A stretch of DNA of 64,000 nucleotides from Sphaerimonospora thailandensis. GTDB lineage: Bacteria > Actinomycetota > Actinomycetes > Streptosporangiales > Streptosporangiaceae. The translations under genes were made by a program, and so were the position numbers. The stretch is from NCBI RefSeq assembly GCF_016863115.1, contig NZ_BOOG01000007.1, forward strand, positions 186,001-250,000. Direction: 5' to 3'. This document shows, piece after piece, positions 10,238 through 23,426 of this stretch. Every line of letters begins with the position of its first letter. The stretch's first letter is position 1. Below the pieces are notes generated by a model. It ran no database searches. It worked only from the letters and a program-made list of their open reading frames with translations, and was not told where the DNA came from.

Positions 10238-10825
10238 TCAGCCGAGGAAGGGTCGCAGATCCAGGTCGATGTCCACATCGAAGCCGACGTAGGTCGTGAG
10301 CCGTTTGCGATGGATGCCCGTCGGGACGTACGCCTTCACGCTCGGCTCCAGTTCGAACGTGTAGGCGACCGGCTCCTGGTCCTCAAGCTCGATCCGCCAC
10401 ATATACCTGATGCCGGCGTTGGAGTACTTGATCGGCTTGGTGGTCCGATCCCTGTCCTCCGAACCCGGCGACACGACCTCGGCGATGAGGTGAACGTCCT
10501 CCGGGTCATACGAGGTCCTGTGCAGATCGGCCAGGGCTTCCCGTTTCACCACAAGGACATCGGGCTCGGGCCGCTGCCGCGGTCCCAGCGTTACCGTCAT
10601 CTCTCGGGCGACCGCGAGGTGGCACGGGGGACGGATTCCACGCTCACTTTCAGTGAGACGAGTGACCATGAACATGTGGAAGGCGGTCTGGGGAGGCCTC
10701 ATGACGAGGGAGCCATCGATCAGTTCGACGTGCCGAGGTGCGTCAGGGGGAAGGCAGTCGAGCATCTCGGCGGTCCACCCGCCCGGCGGGCCTGGGTAGA
10801 ACCACTCAGGGAGAGCCGTGGTCAT
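10238..10825 (-). CDS. Uma2-family putative endonuclease (DUF820)
   Basis: 195 residues. Uma2 proteins are a very abundant family in actinobacteria and cyanobacteria with a restriction-endonuclease-like fold; their physiological role is not established. The PD-(D/E)xK pattern is visible as PEPDVLVV, then LIAEVVSPGSEDRD, then a Lys in TTKPIKY. The N-terminal VELIDGSLVMRPP is also characteristic. The gene is monocistronic, convergent with uvrB across a hairpin and separated by a small gap from the acyltransferase gene on the same strand. Family assignment is firm; activity is an inference. Confidence 0.85.
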   Translation of the reverse strand: MTTALPEWFYPGPPGGWTAEMLDCLPPDAPRHVELIDGSLVMRPPQTAFHMFMVTRLTESERGIRPPCHLAVAREMTVTLGPRQRPEPDVLVVKREALADLHRTSYDPEDVHLIAEVVSPGSEDRDRTTKPIKYSNAGIRYMWRIELEDQEPVAYTFELEPSVKAYVPTGIHRKRLTTYVGFDVDIDLDLRPFLG

Positions 10826-10852
10826 CCGCTGTCCTCCTCTTACCTTGGCGGG

Positions 10853-11578
10853 TCACTCGACATCACCATCCTGACACTGAACGTAGCCGTGGGCGACGGA
10901 TTCGGACGGCAGGGCGACCATCGGCAGCCGGGGCGTGGGCAAGGGGTCGGCGGCCGAGGGGCTGTGCCAGCCGAGTTCGGGGGAGTGTCGCCGTACGATC
11001 CTGGCGGGCACCCCGGCGATCACCGAGTGGTCGGGGAACTCGCCCCGCACGACCGCGCCGCCGGCGACGACCGACTGCCGGCCGATCCGGGTGCCCGGCA
11101 GGATGATCGCTCCCGTGCCGAGCCAGGAGCCCGGCCCGATGACGACGGGCTTGTTGCGCGGCCACTGCCGCCCGATGGGCGCCTCCGGGTCGTCGTACAC
11201 GTGGTTCTGGTCGGTGATGTAGACGTAGGGGCCGGTGAAGACGTCGTCGCCGATGTCGATGGACTGGTGGCCGACGATGTGGCTGCCCCTGCCGATGGAA
11301 CAGCCGCGGCCGATCCGCACGATCGAGCCGGGGCCGAGGTCCACCCCCGGGCCCATGCCGGCGGAGATGGAGACGCGCTCGCCGATGAGCGTGTGGTCGC
11401 CGATCTCGATCCATGCCTCGCCGAAGATGGCGCCGGTGGGGAAGGCGACGCACGCCCCGTCGCCGAGGCGGCGGAACCGGTAGCCGCCCGTGGCGCCGGG
11501 GGTGAGCGCGGCCGCTTCGCGCACGTAGGACCAACCGCGGTGGACCAGTCGGCCGACGGCACGCTTCACGATCGACAT
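10853..11578 (-). CDS. Left-handed beta-helix (hexapeptide repeat) acyltransferase
   Basis: 241 residues. The central part (about 65-200) is built from hexapeptide repeats such as IEIGDH, VRIGRG, IDIGDD and VVIGPG, which form a left-handed beta-helix. A loop with the putative catalytic His is seen in DQNHVYDD. The ending VIAGVPARIVRRH is typical of maltose/galactoside/serine O-acetyltransferases of the LbetaH class. The acceptor is unknown; in actinobacteria such enzymes often decorate surface glycans or small metabolites. It is divergent from pyrG with about 155 bp between the two starts. Confidence 0.85.
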   Translation of the reverse strand: MSIVKRAVGRLVHRGWSYVREAAALTPGATGGYRFRRLGDGACVAFPTGAIFGEAWIEIGDHTLIGERVSISAGMGPGVDLGPGSIVRIGRGCSIGRGSHIVGHQSIDIGDDVFTGPYVYITDQNHVYDDPEAPIGRQWPRNKPVVIGPGSWLGTGAIILPGTRIGRQSVVAGGAVVRGEFPDHSVIAGVPARIVRRHSPELGWHSPSAADPLPTPRLPMVALPSESVAHGYVQCQDGDVE

Positions 11579-11647
11579 ACCGGGACAAGTTACCCGTTGG
11601 TCGACTTACCGGCTATAGCGGGTTCGCGCACGTAGGGGGGCGGATAA

Positions 11648-14184
<2,537 letters not shown>

Positions 14185-14219
14185 GTCCGTAGGGGGACGT
14201 CCTGAGCGAGCCCGAGGCG

Positions 14220-15176
14220 GTGCTGTCCAGCTATCTCGCCCATCTGGCGGTGGAGCGGGGGCTGTCTGCCAACACGCTCGCGTCCTACCGGCGCGACCTG
14301 CGCCGCTATATCGAGCATCTGGAGGCACGGGGCCTCGCCACGCTGGCGGACGTCGCGGAGGGGGACGTGGTGGCGTTCCTCGCCGCGTTGCGCGAGGGGG
14401 ACGACCATCACCCGGCGCTGGTGGCCAGCTCGGCCGCCCGCGCCGTGTCCGCGGTGCGCGGGCTGCACCGGTTCGCGCTCCGCGAGGGCGTCTCCGGTCA
14501 CGACCCCGCGCACGACGTCCGCCCGCCGCGTCAGATGCGGCGCCTGCCCAAGGCGATCAGCGTCGCCGACGTCGAGCGGCTGCTGGCCGCGTGCGGTCCC
14601 GAGGACTCGCCGCTGGCCCTGCGCAACCGCGCGCTCCTGGAGGTCCTGTACGGCACGGGCGCCCGGATCTCCGAGGCCGTCGGGCTCGCCGTCGACGACG
14701 TGTCCCACGATCCCGGACAGGAGATCGGACAGGAGCCCGGACAGGACTCGGACCAGGACCCCGGAGAGGATCAGGTGCGGCTGCGCGGCAAGGGCGGGCG
14801 GATGAGGATCGTGCCGCTGGGCCGGTACGCCCGCCGGGCGCTCGACGCATACCTGGTCAGGGCGCGGCCCTCGATCGCGGCGCACGGCCGGGGGACACCC
14901 GCGCTGTTCCTCAACGCGCGGGGCGGCCGGCTGACCCGGCAGGGCGCCTGGGAGGTGCTCCAGGCCGCGGCGGAGCGGGCCGGACTTTCCGGTGTCTCTC
15001 CACACATGTTGCGACATTCGTTCGCAACCCACCTCCTCGATGGCGGCGCGGACGTTAGGGTTGTCCAGGAACTGCTCGGTCACGCCTCGGTGACCACCAC
15101 GCAGGTGTACACGCTGGTGACGGTCGACAGGCTCCGGGAGGTCTACGCGGCGGCCCATCCCCGCGCGCTGAACTGA
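14220..15176 (+). CDS. xerD: Tyrosine recombinase XerD
   Basis: 318 residues. With XerC it resolves chromosome dimers at dif. The N-terminal SAM-like core-binding domain (1-100) is followed by the catalytic domain with R149, K191, H262, R265, H288 and nucleophile Y297, all present. Between R149 and K191 there is an unusual insertion (about 162-184) of Asp/Pro/Gly/Gln repeats. The start is uncertain: GTG 14220 has little Shine-Dalgarno, whereas an in-frame CTG at 14202 has GGGGG 5 nt upstream; an in-frame stop at 14190 limits the choice. It is followed by parA, scpA and scpB, the normal segregation neighbourhood. Confidence 0.93.
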   Translation: MLSSYLAHLAVERGLSANTLASYRRDLRRYIEHLEARGLATLADVAEGDVVAFLAALREGDDHHPALVASSAARAVSAVRGLHRFALREGVSGHDPAHDVRPPRQMRRLPKAISVADVERLLAACGPEDSPLALRNRALLEVLYGTGARISEAVGLAVDDVSHDPGQEIGQEPGQDSDQDPGEDQVRLRGKGGRMRIVPLGRYARRALDAYLVRARPSIAAHGRGTPALFLNARGGRLTRQGAWEVLQAAAERAGLSGVSPHMLRHSFATHLLDGGADVRVVQELLGHASVTTTQVYTLVTVDRLREVYAAAHPRALN

Positions 15177-15258
15177 GAGCGCCTTGGGCGCGCCGCCTTG
15201 CCGCATTGTTGCCGACCCTTTAGATTCGATCAGGTTCGAGGCCGTCAGGGAGGACAAG

Positions 15259-16158
<900 letters not shown>

Positions 16159-16190
16159 TCTCGTAATTCACTCCGGGAGTCTGGGCGACA

Positions 16191-17033
16191 ATGGGAGGCG
16201 TGACGGAGCAGGTGTCCGGGCCCGAGACCCAAGACCAGGCCGGGTTCCAGGTGCATCTGGATGTCTTCGAGGGCCCGTTCGACCTGCTGCTCGGGTTGAT
16301 CTCCAAACACAAGCTGGACATCACCGAGGTCTCCCTGCATCAGGTCACCGACGAGTTCATCGCGTACATCCGTTCTCGCGGACCCGAGTGGGACCTCGAC
16401 CAGACGAGCCGCTTCCTGCTGGTCGCCGCGACCCTGCTGGACCTGAAGGCGGCCCGCCTGCTGCCCACCGGCGAAGTCGAGGACGAGGAGGACCTGGCTC
16501 TGCTGGAAGCCCGTGACCTGCTCTTCGCGCGGCTCCTGCAGTACCGGGCCTACAAGGAGGTCGCGAAGATCTTCACCGGGCGGCTGGCGGAGGAGGCCCT
16601 GCGCTTTCCCCGGTCGGTGCCCATGGAGAAGCGGTTCGCCGACCTGCTGCCGGAGCTCGTCCTCGGCATCGGGCCGGAGCAGCTCGCCAAGATCGCCGCG
16701 AAGGCGTTCACGCCGAAGGCTCCGCCGACCGTCTCGGTCTCCCACATCTATCAACCGCTCGCCAGCGTCCGCGAACAAGCCGCTATTCTTGTCGAGCGGT
16801 TGCGGCGGGTCGGAAGGGCGACCTTCCGGGCGCTGACCGCCGACTGCGGGGGCACCTTCGAGATCGTCGCCCGGTTCCTGGCCGTCCTGGAGCTGTTCCG
16901 GGAGGCCGCCGTCTCCTTCGAGCAGGTCGAGCCGCTCGGCGAGCTGTACGTCACGTGGACCGGCGCCGCGGACGGCGATGTGCTGGTCGGAGACGACTAC
17001 GACGCGTCACGCGGTGACGGCGGCGCCGAATAG
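16191..17033 (+). CDS. scpA: Segregation and condensation protein A (kleisin)
   Basis: 280 residues. Kleisin that bridges the SMC dimer and binds ScpB, compacting the chromosome. The N-terminal SMC-neck-binding segment FEGPFDLLLGLISKHKLDI is a clear family hallmark, followed by the ScpB-interacting middle region and the C-terminal winged helix that binds the SMC head. ATG 16191 is used; GTG 16200 is an alternative three codons in. It lies 32 bp after parA and 12 bp before scpB, so an operon is likely. Confidence 0.95.
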   Translation: MGGVTEQVSGPETQDQAGFQVHLDVFEGPFDLLLGLISKHKLDITEVSLHQVTDEFIAYIRSRGPEWDLDQTSRFLLVAATLLDLKAARLLPTGEVEDEEDLALLEARDLLFARLLQYRAYKEVAKIFTGRLAEEALRFPRSVPMEKRFADLLPELVLGIGPEQLAKIAAKAFTPKAPPTVSVSHIYQPLASVREQAAILVERLRRVGRATFRALTADCGGTFEIVARFLAVLELFREAAVSFEQVEPLGELYVTWTGAADGDVLVGDDYDASRGDGGAE

Positions 17034-17045
17034 CGAGAGGGGCCC

Positions 17046-17639
17046 ATGGAACGCAGCGAGGCAGTCGAGGCAGTCGAGGCCGCCGGGATCCCGCAGCCCC
17101 TGCCGGACCTCAGACCGGCGCTGGAGGCGATCCTGATGGTGGTCGACGAGCCGGTCGCCGAGGTGACCCTCGCTCAGGTCCTGGAGCGGCCGACGAGTGA
17201 GATCGGCGCCGCCCTGCGTGATCTGTCCGAGGAATACATCGCGGCCGGACGTGGTTTCGACCTTCGGGAGGTGGCCGGAGGCTGGCGTTTCTACACCCGG
17301 GCGGAGTGTGCCCCGCTCGTGGAGCGTTTCGTCAGGGACGGCCAGACGGCGCGGCTGACACAGGCGGCGCTGGAGACCCTCGCCGTGGTCGCCTACCGGC
17401 AGCCGGTCAGCCGGGCCCGGGTGGCGGCGATCCGTGGTGTGAACAGCGACGGCGTCATACGGACGCTCACCGCACGAGGCCTGGTCGAGGAGGCCGGAAC
17501 CGACCCGGAGAGCCAGGCCGTGCTCTACCGGACGACGAGTTACTTCCTGGAGAGGCTGGGGTTGCGTAGCCTCGACGAGCTTCCCGAGCTCGCCCCATTC
17601 CTCCCGGACGACGTGGAAATCTTTGAGGAGAAGCAGTGA
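17046..17639 (+). CDS. scpB: Segregation and condensation protein B
   Basis: 197 residues. Two winged-helix domains; the motif AALETLAVVAYRQPVSRARV...IRGVN is diagnostic. Dimeric ScpB binds ScpA in the SMC condensin complex. It begins 12 bp after scpA with a GAGAGG ribosome-binding site, and its stop overlaps the start of rluB (GTGA), so the two are translationally coupled. Confidence 0.95.
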   Translation: MERSEAVEAVEAAGIPQPLPDLRPALEAILMVVDEPVAEVTLAQVLERPTSEIGAALRDLSEEYIAAGRGFDLREVAGGWRFYTRAECAPLVERFVRDGQTARLTQAALETLAVVAYRQPVSRARVAAIRGVNSDGVIRTLTARGLVEEAGTDPESQAVLYRTTSYFLERLGLRSLDELPELAPFLPDDVEIFEEKQ

Positions 17640-19387
17640 ACAGCAGGCGTGGTACCCCGTCCGGTGAGGGACGCGGTCGGAGCCGGAGCACCGGTCAGCG
17701 GGGCATGGGTCCCAGAAACGACGGCAGGGGAGGCGACGGCTCCAGAGGCGACGGCTTCAGAGGCGGCGACCGCTACCGCGACGCCGACCGCAAGCCCTTC
17801 CGCGGTGACCGTACGGATCGAGACCGTACGGATCGAGACCGGACGGATCGAGACCGGACCGGCCGAGACGCCCGTGACAGCCGTACCGCCGGGGGCTACC
17901 GGGGCCGTCGGGAGGATGGAGATCACCGGGACCGGCGGGACGGCGGGGGATATCGGGACGACCGCGGCGGCTCGCGCGGCAGGTACGGCAGGCCCTCCGG
18001 CGAGGGAGGCCGTTACGGCGACCGTGACCGTGACCGGGAGCGTCCCGGCGGTCGTGACCGGGCGCAGGCGTACCGTGACGACCGGACCCCGGGTAGGGAC
18101 CGGGCCTCTGGTAGCGGCCGGGGCTTCGACAGGGACCGGGCCTCTGGTAGGGACCGCGGTTTCGACAGGGACCGGGCCGCTGGCAGAGACCGGGCCCCTG
18201 GTAGGGACCGGGCCCCTGGCAGAGACCGGGGCTTCGAGGGCGGCCGGGACTTCGGCGGCAGGCGTCCCGAACGTGGTCATCGGGACGATCGCCCCTATCG
18301 GGGTGAGCGAGCCGACCGCCGGCCTGAGGACCGCAGGCGTGAGGACCGGCCTCGTGAGGACCGTCAGCCTGGGCGTGCCCCGTTCCGCGCCGCCAGGGGT
18401 GGCACCGGGTCGCGTGACGACGTGCGGACCATCGGCGGCGGGAGTGCCGAACGGGGCGGACTGCGCGCGCGCTTCGGCCACGACAGGTCCGACCGCGGCG
18501 GGGCGGCATCGCGGCCCCGGTCGGGAGAGGGCCGCGGGGGAGCGCCCCGGGAGAGCCGTGAGAGCAGGGGGGAGAACCCGTTCAAGACCTCGCGGCAGCC
18601 GCTGCGCGACCCGGACTTCTACGACGAGGACTACACCGACGAGCGCGACACCACGGAGGTGCCGGACGGCGCGCGGCTGCAGAAGGTCCTCGCCCAGGCC
18701 GGGGTGGCCAGCAGGCGCGCCTGCGAGGAGATGATCGGTGACGGCCGCGTGACGGTCGACGGCCAGGTGGTGCGCCGCTTCGGCGCCCGGGTCGATCCCG
18801 CCAGGCAGGTCATCCACGTCGACGGCAGGCGGGTGCCGACCGCGCCGGACCTGGTCTACTACGCGCTCAACAAGCCGATCGGCGTCGTGAGCACGATGGA
18901 CGACCCGGAGGGCCGCCCGTGCCTGCACGACTACGTGCAGGACCTCGCTCCGCGACTGTTCCACGTGGGCCGGCTGGACACCGAGACCGAGGGCCTGCTG
19001 CTGTTCACCAACGACGGTGAGCTGGCGCACCGGCTGACCCACCCCAGTTACGGCGTGACGAAGAAATACTGGGCCAAGGTGCCCGGTCCGGTGCCGCGCA
19101 ACCTGCACCGGGCGCTGCGCGAGGGCGTGGCGCTGGACGACGGGCTGGCCCGGGCCGACGAGTTCCGCATCGTGCAGGAGCACGGCCAGCAGGCGCTGGT
19201 CGAGATCGTCCTGCACGAGGGGCGCAAGCACATCGTCAGGCGCATGCTGGAGGCCGTGGGCCACCGGGTGATCGACCTGGCGCGGATCGAGTTCGGCCCG
19301 GTCAAACTGGGCCGGCTCAAGCCCGGTACCCTCCGCACTCTGACGGTGCAGGAGGTCGGCGAGCTCTACTCCACCGTCGGCATGTAG
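17636..19387 (+). CDS. rluB: rRNA pseudouridine synthase (RluB/RsuA family) with long low-complexity N-terminus
   Basis: 583 residues. The C-terminal 245 residues form a normal RsuA/RluB enzyme: an S4 RNA-binding domain starting RLQKVLAQAGVASRR (about 342-400), then the catalytic domain with RLDTETEGLLLFTNDG containing the catalytic Asp. It should modify a uridine of 23S rRNA. The first 335 residues are almost only Arg, Asp, Gly and Arg-Gly repeats with no predicted fold, much longer than a usual tail. The DNA of this part contains tandem repeats (for example units near 17815-17865 and 18085-18240). Coupled to scpB by a GTGA overlap. Confidence 0.92.
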   Translation: MNSRRGTPSGEGRGRSRSTGQRGMGPRNDGRGGDGSRGDGFRGGDRYRDADRKPFRGDRTDRDRTDRDRTDRDRTGRDARDSRTAGGYRGRREDGDHRDRRDGGGYRDDRGGSRGRYGRPSGEGGRYGDRDRDRERPGGRDRAQAYRDDRTPGRDRASGSGRGFDRDRASGRDRGFDRDRAAGRDRAPGRDRAPGRDRGFEGGRDFGGRRPERGHRDDRPYRGERADRRPEDRRREDRPREDRQPGRAPFRAARGGTGSRDDVRTIGGGSAERGGLRARFGHDRSDRGGAASRPRSGEGRGGAPRESRESRGENPFKTSRQPLRDPDFYDEDYTDERDTTEVPDGARLQKVLAQAGVASRRACEEMIGDGRVTVDGQVVRRFGARVDPARQVIHVDGRRVPTAPDLVYYALNKPIGVVSTMDDPEGRPCLHDYVQDLAPRLFHVGRLDTETEGLLLFTNDGELAHRLTHPSYGVTKKYWAKVPGPVPRNLHRALREGVALDDGLARADEFRIVQEHGQQALVEIVLHEGRKHIVRRMLEAVGHRVIDLARIEFGPVKLGRLKPGTLRTLTVQEVGELYSTVGM

Positions 19388-19490
19388 CCTTGCCGGGCGC
19401 CGGTTCGCAGGGCGGGACAATAACGGATAAAGCCCCGTGGACTGGGCGGTGGCTTGGGCCCACGGCGGCGAGCGCGAGAGGGGAACGACG

Positions 19491-19850
19491 ATGGTGCGGG
19501 CGGTTCGTGGAGCCATCCAGGTCGACGGCGACGACCGGGAATCGATCATCGCGGGGACGACCGAACTGGTCACCGAGGTGATGGCGCGGAACGACCTCAC
19601 CACCGAGGACGTCATCAGCGTGATCTTCACGGCGACGCCCGATCTCACCGCGGAGTTCCCCGCGCTGGCCGCGCGGAAGCTGGGGTTCCACGATGTCCCG
19701 CTGCTGTGCGCGTCCGAGATCGACGTGCCCGGTGCGCTGCCGCGTGTGGTCCGCCTGATGGCGCACATCGCCACCGACCGGCCGCGTCAGGAGATCCAGC
19801 ACGTGTACCTGCGGGGCGCGGTCGCGCTCCGCGTGGACATCGCACAGTAG
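19491..19850 (+). CDS. aroH: Chorismate mutase, AroH class
   Basis: 119 residues. Converts chorismate to prephenate, the entry to phenylalanine and tyrosine synthesis. The small trimeric AroH fold is recognised from the N-terminal RAVRGAIQVD, the central ATPDLTAEFPALAAR and EIDVPGALPR, with the conserved active-site Arg and Glu residues. ATG 19491 is preceded by GAGGGGA; a longer in-frame start at 19437 has no such site. It lies just before tyrA, which uses its product. Confidence 0.95.
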   Translation: MVRAVRGAIQVDGDDRESIIAGTTELVTEVMARNDLTTEDVISVIFTATPDLTAEFPALAARKLGFHDVPLLCASEIDVPGALPRVVRLMAHIATDRPRQEIQHVYLRGAVALRVDIAQ

Positions 19851-19914
19851 ACCCCGCCATCGCGCAGTAGATGCAGTAGATCCTGTCAGGGACGAGACCA
19901 CCAGGACGAGCAGG

Positions 19915-21042
19915 ATGACTCCCACCGAGAGCGCTTCCACCGAGGGTGCTTCCACCGAGGGCGCCGCGACCGCGCTCGGCAGCGCCGTCATCGTCGGCAC
20001 GGGACTGATCGGCACCTCGATCGCGCTCGCGCTGCGTCAGCGCGGCGTCCGGGTGTTCCTCGCCGATCGGGACGCGGGAGCCGTACGGCTGGCGCGGGAA
20101 CTGGGGGCGGGGGAGGACTGGCGGGCCGACCGGACCGTGGACCTGGCGGTCATCGCGGTGCCGCCCCCGTTCGTCGCGCAGTGGCTGCTCGACCTGCAGA
20201 AGAGCGAGACCGCCCGGGCCTACACGGACGTGGCCAGCGTGAAGGAACTCCTGATCGCGCAGGCGGCGCAGCTCGGCTGCGACCTGTCCACGTTCGTCGC
20301 CGGTCATCCGCTGGCAGGCCGGGAGCGGTCGGGGCCGGCGGCGGCCCGGCCCGACCTGTTCCTCGGCCGCCCCTGGGCGTTCTGCCCGACGCCGGAGGCG
20401 TCCGGCCCGGCGGTGGCGGCGGTCCTGGAACTGATCGGCCTGTGCGGGGGCAACGCCGTACGGGTGGACGCCGCCGAGCACGACCGGGCGGTGGCGGTGG
20501 TCTCGCACGCGCCGCACGTGACGGCGGCGGCGGTCGCGGCGCGGCTGGCCGAGGCGTCTGACACGGCGCTCGGCCTGTCCGGTCAGGGCGTGCGCGACGT
20601 CACCCGGATCGCCGCCGGCGACCCGGCGCTGTGGACCGGCATCCTGTCCGGCAACGCCGTACCCGTGGCGGAGGTGCTGGAGGCCGTCGCCGCCGACCTG
20701 GCGAACGTCGCGCGATCGCTGCGCATGCTCGCGGGTGACGGTGCCGCCGTCGCGGGCGTCACCGAACTGCTGTGGCGTGGCGTGCGCGGGACCGGCCGGA
20801 TCCCCGGCAAGCACGGCGGCCCGGCGAGCACCTACGCGGTCGTCCAGGTGGTCATCGGGGACCGTCCCGGCGAACTGGCCCGGCTCGTCCAGGCCGCCGG
20901 ACAGGCGGGGATCAACATCGAGGACATCCGGCTGGAGCACGCGCCCGGGCTGCCGCTCGGCGCGGCGGACCTGTACGTCCAGCCGGAGGCGGCCGAGGCG
21001 CTCGCCGAAGGCCTGCGCGAGCGCGGCTGGCAGGTGCCCTGA
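19915..21042 (+). CDS. tyrA: Prephenate dehydrogenase
   Basis: 375 residues. Oxidative decarboxylation of prephenate to 4-hydroxyphenylpyruvate in tyrosine synthesis. The Rossmann nucleotide-binding loop GTGLIG is at 28-33; the active-site segment AGHPLAGRE and the helical dimerisation domain follow. The C-terminal 75 residues form an ACT domain (VVIGDRPGELARLVQAAGQ), which in this family gives feedback control by aromatic amino acids. The first 20 residues contain a duplicated ASTEGA element. It sits 64 bp after aroH on the same strand. Confidence 0.93.
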   Translation: MTPTESASTEGASTEGAATALGSAVIVGTGLIGTSIALALRQRGVRVFLADRDAGAVRLARELGAGEDWRADRTVDLAVIAVPPPFVAQWLLDLQKSETARAYTDVASVKELLIAQAAQLGCDLSTFVAGHPLAGRERSGPAAARPDLFLGRPWAFCPTPEASGPAVAAVLELIGLCGGNAVRVDAAEHDRAVAVVSHAPHVTAAAVAARLAEASDTALGLSGQGVRDVTRIAAGDPALWTGILSGNAVPVAEVLEAVAADLANVARSLRMLAGDGAAVAGVTELLWRGVRGTGRIPGKHGGPASTYAVVQVVIGDRPGELARLVQAAGQAGINIEDIRLEHAPGLPLGAADLYVQPEAAEALAEGLRERGWQVP

Positions 21043-21211
21043 CGGCCGCCGACGGCCGCCGACGGCCGAACCGGCTGAGTGCGCGCGGCGCTGATGCGCG
21101 GGATCGCCGGGAGTCCCGGTACGCTCGGGGGTCGGGTAAAGGCAGGGTGGGGATCGCCGGGCCGGGATGTCGGGCCGGATCGCCGGGCAGGGCCAGAGAA
21201 GAGGAGCGAGC

Positions 21212-21871
21212 GTGTCGGGTCTGGTCGTCGCTATGGACGGGCCTTCCGGGTCGGGGAAGTCGAGCGCGTCGCGTGGAGTCGCCCGGGCTCTCGGGCTGCG
21301 GTACCTGGACACGGGGGCCATGTATCGGGCGGTCACCTGGTGGATGCTCGACCAGGGGGTCGACCCCGCGGATCAGGACGCCGTCGCCGACCGCTGCCGC
21401 GAACCCCGGCTGGAGATCAGCACTGACCCGGACGCCCCGGGCATCAGCGTGGACGGGACCGACGTCAGCGGGCCGATCCGCACCCAGGAGGTCACCCGGG
21501 CCGTCTCCGCCGTGAGCGCGGTGCCCGACGTGCGCAGGCGTCTGGTGGATCTCCAGCGGCAGATCATCGGGCCTGGCGACATCGTGGTCGAGGGACGCGA
21601 CATCGGCACGGTCGTGGCGCCGGACGCGCCGCTCAAGATCTATCTCACCGCGAGCGCCGACGCCCGCGCGCTGCGCCGTACGGCGGAGCTGACCGGGACC
21701 TCCACCCGGGAGCAACGGGCCGAGATGGCCCGGCGGGACGCGCTCGACTCCACGCGCAAGACCGACCCCCTGGCGATGGCGGCCGACGCGGTGGAACTGG
21801 ACACCACTCCGCTCGACCTCGACGAGGTGATCGCCGAAGTGCTGCGGCTCGTCAAGGAGCGGACCATCTGA
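21212..21871 (+). CDS. cmk: Cytidylate kinase
   Basis: 219 residues. Phosphorylates CMP and dCMP. Walker [12 protein letters not shown] is at residues 8-18, [15 protein letters not shown] is the CMP-binding element, and [11 protein letters not shown] is the conserved segment before the lid. GTG 21212 is chosen because GAGGAG lies 6 nt upstream and the protein then begins at the normal place; a longer in-frame start at 21167 is unlikely. Its pairing with der is a widely conserved gene order. Confidence 0.95.
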   Translation: MSGLVVAMDGPSGSGKSSASRGVARALGLRYLDTGAMYRAVTWWMLDQGVDPADQDAVADRCREPRLEISTDPDAPGISVDGTDVSGPIRTQEVTRAVSAVSAVPDVRRRLVDLQRQIIGPGDIVVEGRDIGTVVAPDAPLKIYLTASADARALRRTAELTGTSTREQRAEMARRDALDSTRKTDPLAMAADAVELDTTPLDLDEVIAEVLRLVKERTI

Positions 21872-21932
21872 GCCCCGCCAGTGCAGGGGCATATTGAGCC
21901 TGATCCTGGCGGGATCGGGGAGGAATCAGCCG

Positions 21933-23360
21933 ATGAGGCAGGAAATGGACGTTACGGGGGAGTACGAATACGACGAGGGCGGCTGGACCGAGGCCGAACT
22001 CGCCGCTTCCGCGGGCGATGGCTCCGGTGAGCCCGACGCAGGCCCCCTGCCGGTCGTGGCCGTGGTCGGCCGCCCCAACGTGGGCAAGTCGACGCTGGTC
22101 AACCGCATCATCGGCCGGCGTGAGGCGGTCGTGGAGGATGTGCCAGGCGTGACCCGGGACCGGGTGACGTACGAGGCGACCTGGCGCGGCCGCCGGTTCA
22201 CACTGGTCGACACCGGTGGCTGGGACCCGGACGCCACCGGCATGGCGCTGCGGATCGCCGAACAGGCCCAGGTCGCGGCCGAGCTGGCGAATGTGATCTT
22301 GTTCGTGGTGGACGCGGGCGTCGGCGTGACCGACTCCGACGAGGCGGTCGGGGCCGTGCTGCGCCGGTCGGGCAAGCCCGTCGTGCTGGCCGCCAACAAG
22401 GTCGACAACCAGCAGTTGGAGATCGAGGCGTCGGGGCTCTGGTCGCTGGGCCTGGGTGAGCCGTACCCGGTCTCCGCGCTGCACGGCCGGGCCAGTGGCG
22501 ACCTGCTCGACGTCGTGCTCGACGCGCTGCCCGAGGCGCCGGAGCAGACGTTCGGCGAGCGGCGCGGCCCGCGCCGGGTCGCTCTGCTGGGCAAGCCCAA
22601 CGTGGGCAAGTCGTCGCTGCTGAACCGGCTGGCGGGCGAGGAGCGGGTGCTGGTCGACCCCGTGGCGGGCACCACCCGCGACCCGGTGGACGAACTGGTC
22701 GAGCTGCGTGGCACGACCTACCGGTTCGTGGACACCGCGGGCATCCGCCGCCGCGACCGGGAGCTGAAGGGCGCCGACTTCTACGCGGCGATGCGCACCC
22801 GGGCCGCGCTGGAGCGGTCGGAGGTGGCCGTCGTGCTGATCGACGCCTCCGAGGTGCTGACCGAGCAGGACCTGCGGATCATCGGCCTGGTCATCGAGTC
22901 CGGCCGCGCCATGGTCGTCGCGTTCAACAAGTGGGACCTGGTCGACGAGGACCGGCGGTACTACCTGGAGAAGGAGATCGACCGCCAGCTCGTCCGCACG
23001 CCCTGGGCGCTGCGGGTCAACATCTCCGCAAAGACCGGCCGCCACGTCGACAAGCTCGCGCCGGCGATCGAGCGAGCCCTGGAGTCGTGGGGGACGCGGG
23101 TGCCGACGGCCCGGCTCAACCAGTTCGTCACCGAGCTGGTGCAGGCCACGCCGCCGCCGGTGCGCGGGGGCAGGCAGCCCAAGATCCTGTTCGCCACGCA
23201 GGCGACGACCGAGCCGCCGAGGTTCGTGCTGTTCACGTCGGCGTTCCTGGAGGAGACCTACCGCCGGTTCATCGAGCGCCGCATCCGCGAGGAGTTCGGC
23301 TTCGCCGGCTCCCCCATCGAGATCACGATGAAGATCCGGGAGAAACGGCAGAAGAAATAA
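21933..23360 (+). CDS. der: Ribosome biogenesis GTPase Der (EngA)
   Basis: 475 residues. Essential GTPase for 50S assembly. Two tandem G domains are visible: GRPNVGKST with NKVD, then GKPNVGKSS with NKWD; the C-terminal KH-like domain ends the protein with a basic tail. About 40 acidic residues precede the first G domain, which is common in actinobacteria. ATG 21933 is chosen because GGGGAGGAA lies 8 nt upstream; the in-frame TTG at 21894 lacks one. It ends 66 bp from the convergent MFS gene. Confidence 0.95.
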   Translation: MRQEMDVTGEYEYDEGGWTEAELAASAGDGSGEPDAGPLPVVAVVGRPNVGKSTLVNRIIGRREAVVEDVPGVTRDRVTYEATWRGRRFTLVDTGGWDPDATGMALRIAEQAQVAAELANVILFVVDAGVGVTDSDEAVGAVLRRSGKPVVLAANKVDNQQLEIEASGLWSLGLGEPYPVSALHGRASGDLLDVVLDALPEAPEQTFGERRGPRRVALLGKPNVGKSSLLNRLAGEERVLVDPVAGTTRDPVDELVELRGTTYRFVDTAGIRRRDRELKGADFYAAMRTRAALERSEVAVVLIDASEVLTEQDLRIIGLVIESGRAMVVAFNKWDLVDEDRRYYLEKEIDRQLVRTPWALRVNISAKTGRHVDKLAPAIERALESWGTRVPTARLNQFVTELVQATPPPVRGGRQPKILFATQATTEPPRFVLFTSAFLEETYRRFIERRIREEFGFAGSPIEITMKIREKRQKK

Positions 23361-23426
23361 CACGGGCGAATGCCGTACCGCTGATTCCGGCCCGCTCCTC
23401 CGCCTGCCGGGGATCGCGGTGTCGGC

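Noticed and set aside
17540-19774. A 744-codon minus-strand frame rich in Pro, Val, Ala and Thr opposite rluB
   Set aside because: The low-complexity repeats of rluB remain open on the other strand. The S4 and pseudouridine synthase motifs settle the coding strand.
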